The translations under genes were made by a program, and so were the position numbers. 51,217 bases of DNA from Alphaproteobacteria bacterium (GTDB lineage: Bacteria; Pseudomonadota; Alphaproteobacteria; Ferrovibrionales; Ferrovibrionaceae): contig JAHCJQ010000002.1 of NCBI GenBank assembly GCA_026126215.1, positions 80,261 through 131,477 on the forward strand, read 5' to 3'. Shown piece after piece: positions 45,691-51,217 of the stretch. The first letter of the stretch is position 1. The number at the start of each line of letters is the position of its first letter. The notes under the pieces were generated by a model. That model did not search any database. It saw only the letters and a list, made by a program, of their open reading frames with translations, and was not told where the DNA came from.

Positions 45691-46970
45691 CGCGAGGGGG
45701 CGAGGCTTTCGAGGCTGCGGCCGCGCCAGATCATCCAAAGGAAACTCACGAATTGCAGCGCGAGCGGCAAGGCGAAGGCGGCGGCGTAGGCCATCGGCGG
45801 CTGGCCACCGCCCGCCGTCGCGGGCCACAGGCCGATGATCCCGCCGATGGCATATTGCAGGGCGAAGGCGGCGGCGAAGACCGGCAGGTTCAGCGCGCTG
45901 TTTGCCCGTCCGGCATATTCGGTGGGAAAATGCCGGCTCAGGATCGGATAGCAGAGCACCGTGACATTCGCCGTCAGGCCGAACAGCGCCCAGACCCAAT
46001 AGGCGCCGGGCGCGACCTGGAGGACGAGCAGGAGCTGTACCGAGAGGATCAGGACCACGCCGAGCGACATGGTGCGGTAGATGCCGAAACCCCGTCGCGC
46101 CAGAAAGTCGGCGAGCGCCCCGGTCAGCACGAAGCCTGCCGTCATTGCAGCGGTGAGCACAAGAAGATGGCGCGCCACGTCGGCGCGCGGCAGCACGGCG
46201 ACGTCGGCGAGCCATGGGCCCGCCCAGAGGCCCTGGATCGCCATGGTGGAGGCCATGCTGAATATGCCGCAGGGCGCGATGCACCAGAACAGGGGGTCGC
46301 GATAGATCATCCGCAGGCTGGCGATCTGTTCGCGCAGCGCCACCGGCCGGCCGCTGGCAGGCTTCTCCGGCACCACGAGGAAAATGGTGAGCGCCACGGC
46401 AAGGGTGATGGCCGCCAGGACGAAGAAGATGCCCCGCCAGTCGGTGAGGCCGAGCGCCCATTCCACCGGCTGGGTTGCCGACAGCGCGCCGAGCCCGCCC
46501 ATGGCCATGAAGCAGCCATTCACCAGCGGCCAGCGGCTGGCCGGGAACCAGAGCACGATCGCCTTGAACGAGGTCATGAGGCCGCCCGCGACGCCGATGC
46601 CGATCAGGGCACGGCCGGCGAGCAGCGTCAGCTTGTCCTGCCCCAGGCCAAAGACCAGCGCGCCCAGCGCGGCGGAGAGCAGGAAGCAGGCCTGGACCCG
46701 GCGCGGGCCGAACCGGTCCATGGCGATGCCGAGCGGGAGCTGCATGCAGGCGAAGGAAAGGAAGTAGGCCGAGGTCAGCAGGCCGAGATCGGCCGGCGAG
46801 AGGCCGAGTTCGCGCGTGAGGTCCGGCGCAATGATGGCGTTGACGGAGCGAAAGAGGTAGGAGAGGAAATAGCCGCCGGCGAAGGGGAGAAAGACCGTGA
46901 GCACGATGCGGAAAGTGCTGTATTGCCGGCCGGCGGGTTCCGCGCTGGCAGTGCTGGCAGTGCTGCTCAT
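45687..46970 (-). CDS. MFS transporter
   Basis: A major facilitator superfamily carrier of 427 aa from the start at 46970 (an upstream in-frame start at 46988 adds six residues). Twelve TM helices are apparent, with the MFS loop motif GIAMDRFGPRRVQACFLL between TM2 and TM3 and a long central loop (about 200-225, VPEKPASGRPVALREQI). The N-terminal FRSVNAIIAPDLTRELGLSPADLGLLTSAYF is typical of MHS/ACS-like or nitrate/organic-anion subfamilies, but the substrate cannot be told. Divergent from psuG; a shared 90-bp control region lies between them. Confidence 0.9.
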   Translation of the reverse strand: MSSTASTASAEPAGRQYSTFRIVLTVFLPFAGGYFLSYLFRSVNAIIAPDLTRELGLSPADLGLLTSAYFLSFACMQLPLGIAMDRFGPRRVQACFLLSAALGALVFGLGQDKLTLLAGRALIGIGVAGGLMTSFKAIVLWFPASRWPLVNGCFMAMGGLGALSATQPVEWALGLTDWRGIFFVLAAITLAVALTIFLVVPEKPASGRPVALREQIASLRMIYRDPLFWCIAPCGIFSMASTMAIQGLWAGPWLADVAVLPRADVARHLLVLTAAMTAGFVLTGALADFLARRGFGIYRTMSLGVVLILSVQLLLVLQVAPGAYWVWALFGLTANVTVLCYPILSRHFPTEYAGRANSALNLPVFAAAFALQYAIGGIIGLWPATAGGGQPPMAYAAAFALPLALQFVSFLWMIWRGRSLESLAPSR

Positions 46971-47060
46971 TCCGTATGTCCCATCCATTCCTCCCTGGCG
47001 CGCCGCGCCGGCGCCGGCGGATTATAGTGTCCTGCGCGCGCGAAGGAGATGAAATAGGGC

Positions 47061-47986
<926 letters not shown>

Positions 47987-47990
<4 letters not shown>

Positions 47991-48163
47991 AGCCGTTCAC
48001 CGCGGGATGGAAACAGTTCTGTTGGCCGGCGGCGGGCGGAATTGCGCCGATGGACAGCGTCAGTCGGCTTGGCCGTAGCCCCGCTACGACCTGCGCCGAC
48101 TGACCAGCCACACCCCAATTCCGCCACGTCAGAACGATTCCATCCCGCGGTGAAAGGGTCTAG
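47987..48163. repeat. Palindromic MITE-like element whose ends contain both flanking stop codons
   Basis: The element has 26-bp terminal inverted repeats, 24 of 26 positions matching: 47987-48012 and 48138-48163, with a perfect 17-bp core (47996-48012 / 48138-48154). Inside are further nested dyads: tcagtcggc (48060-48068) with gccgactga (48095-48103), and cgtagc (48074-48079) with gctacg (48083-48088). Each end carries CTAG, which gives psuG its TAG stop and, on the other strand, the carboxypeptidase its TAG stop. The folded RNA could also serve as a two-way terminator. No transposase is encoded. Confidence 0.8.
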
Positions 48164-49350
48164 CCCCGCGGTGCGACCACCATGCAGTTCATTTTGCGCC
48201 GGACAAGCTGGCGGCAGGCGTCCCGGGCCTCTGCCTCGGACAGGCTGTTTACGCGTGCCCGGTAGAGACGGCTGCTGCCGTCCTTCTCGGCGGCGGCGAT
48301 GGCGCGTCCGGGCACCAGCACGCTCGAAGCGCTGATCGCCTTGCGGGCCTCCTGCTGGGCGCTCTGCGCGCGCTGGAACGCGCCGACCTGAATGGCCCAG
48401 CGGCTGGCCGGTCCGGCGGAGCCGATGCCCGGTGCGTCGTCTGATGTGGCGGCTTCGGCCGGCGCGATCGGGCTGAAGTTCGCCACGATATTGCCGCCCG
48501 GCCGCCGGGCCGTGCGGATCTCGCCATCGTCGCGCTCGAAGCCCGCTTCCAGAAGGCGCACCATTTGCAGGTCGCGCTCGCGGCTGGTGTTGCCGCCGAA
48601 TACCACGCCGATCAGCCGGCGTCCGTCACGCTTGACCGAGGCGACCAGATTGAAGCCGGAGGCGTTGATGAATCCGGTCTTGATGCCGTCTGCGCCATCC
48701 ATCTGGGCAAGCAGGCGGTTATGATTCGAATGGACGCGACCCTCGTAGGAAAACTCGCGGATCGAAAAGTAATGATAGTGGCGCGGATGATTGTTGAGGA
48801 CGGCAAGACCCAGCGTCGCCATGTCGCGTGCCGTGGTGCGTTGCTGGGAATGGGGCAGGCCGGAGGCGTTGCGGAACGTCGTGTTGCGCATGCCGAGCGC
48901 ATGGGCCCTGTCGGTCATCAGCTTGGCGAAGGCGGTCTCGGACCCGGCGATGGCTTCCGCCAGGACAACGGCCGCGTCGTTGGCCGATTTGACGGCCACG
49001 CCAAGCAGGGCATCCTCCACCGTGATCCGCGTGCCTGGCCGCAACCCGAGGCTCGAAGGTGCCTGTGAGGCCGCGCGGACCGATACGGGAATCCGCTGGT
49101 CGAGCTTGAGCCGGCCGCGGTCCAGCGCATCGAAGACCAGATACATGGTCATGATCTTGGTGAGCGACGCCGGGTAACGAACGCCATCCGGATCTTCGGC
49201 GAAGACGATCTGGCGCGTATCGGCATCCAGGATGATCGAGGAATACTTGCGCGTCTGTGCATCGGCGCCCGCCGCGAGGCCCTGCGCCAGGAAGGCAAGC
49301 AGGGCGGCGAGGAGCAGCGGACGCAATCGTGCCAGCGGACGGTACAGCAT
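48160..49350 (-). CDS. D-alanyl-D-alanine carboxypeptidase with C-terminal SPOR domain
   Basis: A low-molecular-weight penicillin-binding protein (peptidase S11) that trims D-Ala from peptidoglycan stem peptides. The 396-aa protein has a signal peptide (cleavage near ADAQT at about 32), nucleophile motif SLTK (62-65), SAN (122-124) and KTG (224-226). A C-terminal SPOR domain (about 315-396, RWAIQVGAFQRAQSAQQEARKA) binds denuded glycan at the septum. The domain order S11-SPOR is common in alphaproteobacteria. It lacks a clear C-terminal amphipathic anchor, so it is probably soluble in the periplasm or septum-bound. Its stop lies within the palindromic element shared with psuG. Confidence 0.95.
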   Translation of the reverse strand: MLYRPLARLRPLLLAALLAFLAQGLAAGADAQTRKYSSIILDADTRQIVFAEDPDGVRYPASLTKIMTMYLVFDALDRGRLKLDQRIPVSVRAASQAPSSLGLRPGTRITVEDALLGVAVKSANDAAVVLAEAIAGSETAFAKLMTDRAHALGMRNTTFRNASGLPHSQQRTTARDMATLGLAVLNNHPRHYHYFSIREFSYEGRVHSNHNRLLAQMDGADGIKTGFINASGFNLVASVKRDGRRLIGVVFGGNTSRERDLQMVRLLEAGFERDDGEIRTARRPGGNIVANFSPIAPAEAATSDDAPGIGSAGPASRWAIQVGAFQRAQSAQQEARKAISASSVLVPGRAIAAAEKDGSSRLYRARVNSLSEAEARDACRQLVRRKMNCMVVAPRG

Positions 49351-49604
49351 TGATCTCCCACCCCTTCGGCTCGGCCCCTGGCCGTGGAGTCAGATGTCGA
49401 CCCGCACCATCCTAGCGAGCGGACAGGCGAATCGATTTCAAGTGTCGGGCAGAATGGTAAAAAAAAGGCGACTCTGTGTCCATCTGGAATTGCTCATGGA
49501 ATCACGAATCTGTCAGTGGATTCCGATGGATAGGGGAAATGAGGGCAGGTGAAGGCGATTTCGGCGCCGTTTTCCTGCCGTAATCCGTCCACAGGATGCG
49601 CTTC

Positions 49605-50294
49605 ATGAGGGTATTGTTCTGGTTCCCATTCTTGCTTTTTCTGCTTACCGGCTGCATGGCCTATGGGCCGGCGGATAACCCGGTGCAGCGCAATTTCACC
49701 TGGTTCAGCTACGTTGCCGCCGAGGATATCCGGGCCAATTGCGGGCCCGGCGCGCCGGAGCGCTGGCGCTTCGTCTATAACGGCATCTATGGGGAGCAGG
49801 TGCGCTTCTACGATATCACCCTCGATCCGCGCGCCGGCGGCAGTGCCATGATGGAAGCCCGGGTCAAGGGCAGGGGCGATCTGCTGGAACTCGACCTGTT
49901 CGATCCACTCCGTCCATGGTCGGGACCATTCGCACGGCGTTTCCTTGCGGAGGCCCAGTGGCTTGATCTCGACCGCGCCCTCGGACCGGACGGGATCGGC
50001 AGCCGGACGCGGCCCGGCACGCGGCTGCGCTCGGACAATTTCTACTGGGTGGCGGCGGCCTGTCGCGCCGGGCAGTTCTACCATCGCGCCTGGCAGCAGC
50101 CCGAAGACGACCTCAATCGCCTCAGGTTCGTTCCGATCCTGCTTGCCTACGACCCGACCGGCGTCCCCTTCAATGCCCCGCGCCGGCTCTATCTCGGTCC
50201 CTTCAGCCATGATGGCGGCCTGGAAGGTGGCCCGCATGACGAGTTCCAGCTCACCGTCGGCGCCGATGGCCTGATCGCGGTCCGCGGTTTCTAG
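49605..50294 (+). CDS. Hypothetical lipoprotein
   Basis: A 229-aa protein with a lipoprotein signal: MRVLFWFPFLLFLLTGC, lipobox LLTGC with the lipidated Cys at residue 17 and Met-Ala after it, which does not signal inner-membrane retention. The mature part has RANCGPGAPERWRFVYNGIYGEQVRFYDI and a LYLGPFSHDG region; two Cys residues (in ANCG and AACRAG) could form a disulphide. I do not recognise a named family. The ATG at 49605 has AGGA at good spacing; one at 49596 is also in frame. The 254 bp before it hold only a short poly-A run and presumably promoters for both directions. Confidence 0.82.
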   Translation: MRVLFWFPFLLFLLTGCMAYGPADNPVQRNFTWFSYVAAEDIRANCGPGAPERWRFVYNGIYGEQVRFYDITLDPRAGGSAMMEARVKGRGDLLELDLFDPLRPWSGPFARRFLAEAQWLDLDRALGPDGIGSRTRPGTRLRSDNFYWVAAACRAGQFYHRAWQQPEDDLNRLRFVPILLAYDPTGVPFNAPRRLYLGPFSHDGGLEGGPHDEFQLTVGADGLIAVRGF

Positions 50295-50334
50295 GATAGA
50301 TGTCCTTGCGATCCGGCCCCGAAGCGGCGCATGC

Positions 50335-50425
50335 TGCGGCGCAAGATTTTTTCTGTTGCAGCGCACATAGGACATTGACAGACGGGGAGGGCCGCCCATA
50401 TAAAGGCCATGTTGCACTGCAACAT
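50335..50425 (+). promoter_or_regulatory. Phasin promoter with three PhaR-like TGC-N3-GCA sites
   Basis: TTGACA (50375-50380) and TATAAA (50399-50404) with 18 bp between them form the best sigma-70 consensus in the window. Around it are three copies of TGC-N3-GCA: tgcggcgca (50335-50343), tgcagcgca (50357-50365) and tgcactgca (50413-50421). The last lies within a perfect 17-bp palindrome (50409-50425) over the predicted transcription start. TGC-rich dyads of this kind are described for PhaR, the repressor of phasin genes in Paracoccus and Rhodobacter. Confidence 0.7.
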
Positions 50426-50496
50426 CGGGTTTCGACCAGTGGCCCTGAAGCGCTGGTCATGCGAATTCAAGATCCAGTCGGACCAGGAGCAGGACA

Positions 50497-51015
50497 ATGA
50501 GCAGCAAGAACACGGGCAAGGGCGGCCAGAAGGCCCCCGGCATTGGCGGCTACGAGGAAGTCGTGGCCACCGGCAAGGAGACCGTCGAGGCGGCGGTGAA
50601 GGCTTCCACCGAAGCCGCCACCAAGGCTTTCGCCATGGGCAAGGACCGCGTCGAGCAGGTCGTGAAGTCCTATGACGAACTCGCGAACTTCAACAAGGGC
50701 AATGTGGATGCGTTCGTCACCGCTGGCAACGTGGCGGTGAAGGGCATCGAGGCGATCAACGCCGAAGTCATGGCCTTCTCCAAGTCCAGCATCGAGGACA
50801 GCATCGCGGCCGCCAAGGCGGTGATGAGCGCCAAGACACTGAACGAGTTCGTGGAGCTGCAGAGCCGCTTCGCCAAGACCACGATCGACAGCTTCCTCCA
50901 GCAGTCGACCAAGCTCGGCGAACTCTCCGCCAAGGTTGCGCAGGAGAGCTTCGAGCCGATCAACGCCCGCGTCCAGGTCGCGGTCGAGAAGTTCGTGAAG
51001 CCGATCGCCGCCTGA
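50497..51015 (+). CDS. Phasin family protein
   Basis: A 172-aa amphipathic helical protein that coats polyhydroxyalkanoate granules. YDELANFNKGNVDAFVTAGNVAVKGIEAIN, then AFSKSSIEDSIAAAKAVMSAKTLNEFVELQSRFAKTTIDSFLQQSTKLGELSAKVAQE are the classical Phasin_2 segments, and the end is EKFVKPIAA. It is Ala/Lys/Glu-rich with no Cys and no signal. A strong promoter with PhaR-like operators is placed upstream, and a GC-rich hairpin follows, so it is probably a single-gene, highly expressed unit. It suggests that the organism stores PHA, although no synthase is in the window. Confidence 0.95.
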   Translation: MSSKNTGKGGQKAPGIGGYEEVVATGKETVEAAVKASTEAATKAFAMGKDRVEQVVKSYDELANFNKGNVDAFVTAGNVAVKGIEAINAEVMAFSKSSIEDSIAAAKAVMSAKTLNEFVELQSRFAKTTIDSFLQQSTKLGELSAKVAQESFEPINARVQVAVEKFVKPIAA

Positions 51016-51044
51016 TCGGCGCCGGAAATTTCACGAAACGAGAG

Positions 51045-51073
51045 CGGGCCCGGCTTCCCCCCAGCCGGGCCCG
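51045..51073 (+). terminator. Hairpin terminator after the phasin gene
   Basis: cgggcccggct (51045-51055) pairs perfectly with agccgggcccg (51063-51073), an 11-bp stem with a 7-nt pyrimidine loop, 29 bp after the phasin stop. The following ttcc is a weak T-run. A second, smaller hairpin (51154-51159 with 51163-51168) lies further on; no gene was seen in the last 200 bp. Confidence 0.7.
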
Positions 51074-51217
51074 TTCCACGTCCGCCGTCACAATGACCGC
51101 GGACCGGGCTCGGGTCGGATTATTGTCCGGTCCCGCCGGCGCCGGAGGCGCTGCCGTCCCTCGGACGGACATTTACCCTTTAATTCCCACTTTCATTCTA
51201 GGCTCATCGACGGCCCA

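Noticed and set aside
46945..46962. Tandem 9-bp repeat (ctggcagtg twice) near the start of the MFS gene, as a phase-variation tract.
   Set aside because: The unit is a multiple of three and there are only two copies, so it would not shift the frame.
51074..51217. Start or end of another gene at the right edge of the window.
   Set aside because: Short frames there meet stops quickly and have no family-like sequence; the stretch holds only a small hairpin and AT-rich end.

Overview
The window is chromosomal DNA from a GC-rich alphaproteobacterium, most likely of the Rhodospirillales type. The evidence is a set of gene orders typical of that class: bolA / hlyC-aroB-aroK / xerD / accA; tpiA / secG-pyrG-kdsA / eno / ftsB-pdhA-pdhB-pdhC-lpdA-lipA-ratA, with a lipoyl domain on E1 beta; a phasin gene; and an L-malyl-CoA lyase type enzyme. 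Genus cannot be fixed by eye. No rRNA, tRNA, CRISPR array, complete insertion sequence or prophage was seen. Nearly all of it is core, tightly packed sequence with many ATGA stop/start overlaps and several convergent 3' overlaps.

Layout. 1-3048: 3' part of a peptide-type ABC uptake operon (binding protein, two permeases). 2996-6372: PdeM phosphoesterase and Lhr-type helicase of the ligase-associated DNA-damage set, separated by a palindromic repeat and lacking the ligase and exonuclease. 6439-11799: XRE regulator, BolA, a ribbon-helix-helix protein and the aroK-aroB-hlyC-auxin carrier operon. 11993-17378: a 46-residue membrane peptide, a secreted unknown protein, XerD, malyl-CoA lyase, AccA, and an opposing MaoC protein. 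17464-20788: a copper efflux operon with a clear CueR operator (copA-cueR) followed by a DsbA-fold isomerase. 20798-22628: an exported caspase-like protease paired with a predicted outer-membrane barrel, behind an AT-rich leader. 22828-27395: a divergent polysaccharide deacetylase, trpE, and a PpiD-like periplasmic chaperone.

27630-34735 carries tpiA, secG, pyrG, kdsA, an outer-membrane protein and enolase. The tpiA-secG interval is interrupted by a 5'-truncated DUF3800 gene and AT-rich DNA, the best trace of past lateral insertion. 34775-43248 holds a Tat-exported dienelactone hydrolase-like protein and the complete pyruvate dehydrogenase/lipoate operon, whose pdhA start codon lies in one arm of a long inverted repeat. 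43334-51015 holds a VWA / J-domain pair, galU, an MFS carrier, pseudouridine-5'-phosphate glycosidase, a palindromic element containing the stop codons of both flanking genes, a D,D-carboxypeptidase with SPOR domain, a lipoprotein, and a phasin with a strong promoter and three TGC-N3-GCA sites resembling PhaR operators.

The genes serve central carbon flow (tpiA, eno, PDH complex, accA, malyl-CoA lyase, phasin), the cell envelope (kdsA, galU, dacC, OMPs, secG, ftsB), aromatic amino acids (aroK, aroB, trpE) and stress handling (copA/cueR, lhr/pdeM, ppiD). No new multi-gene defence system is evident. The strongest leads are the caspase/barrel module, the pdhA leader hairpin, the stop-codon-bearing repeat and the phasin operator array.
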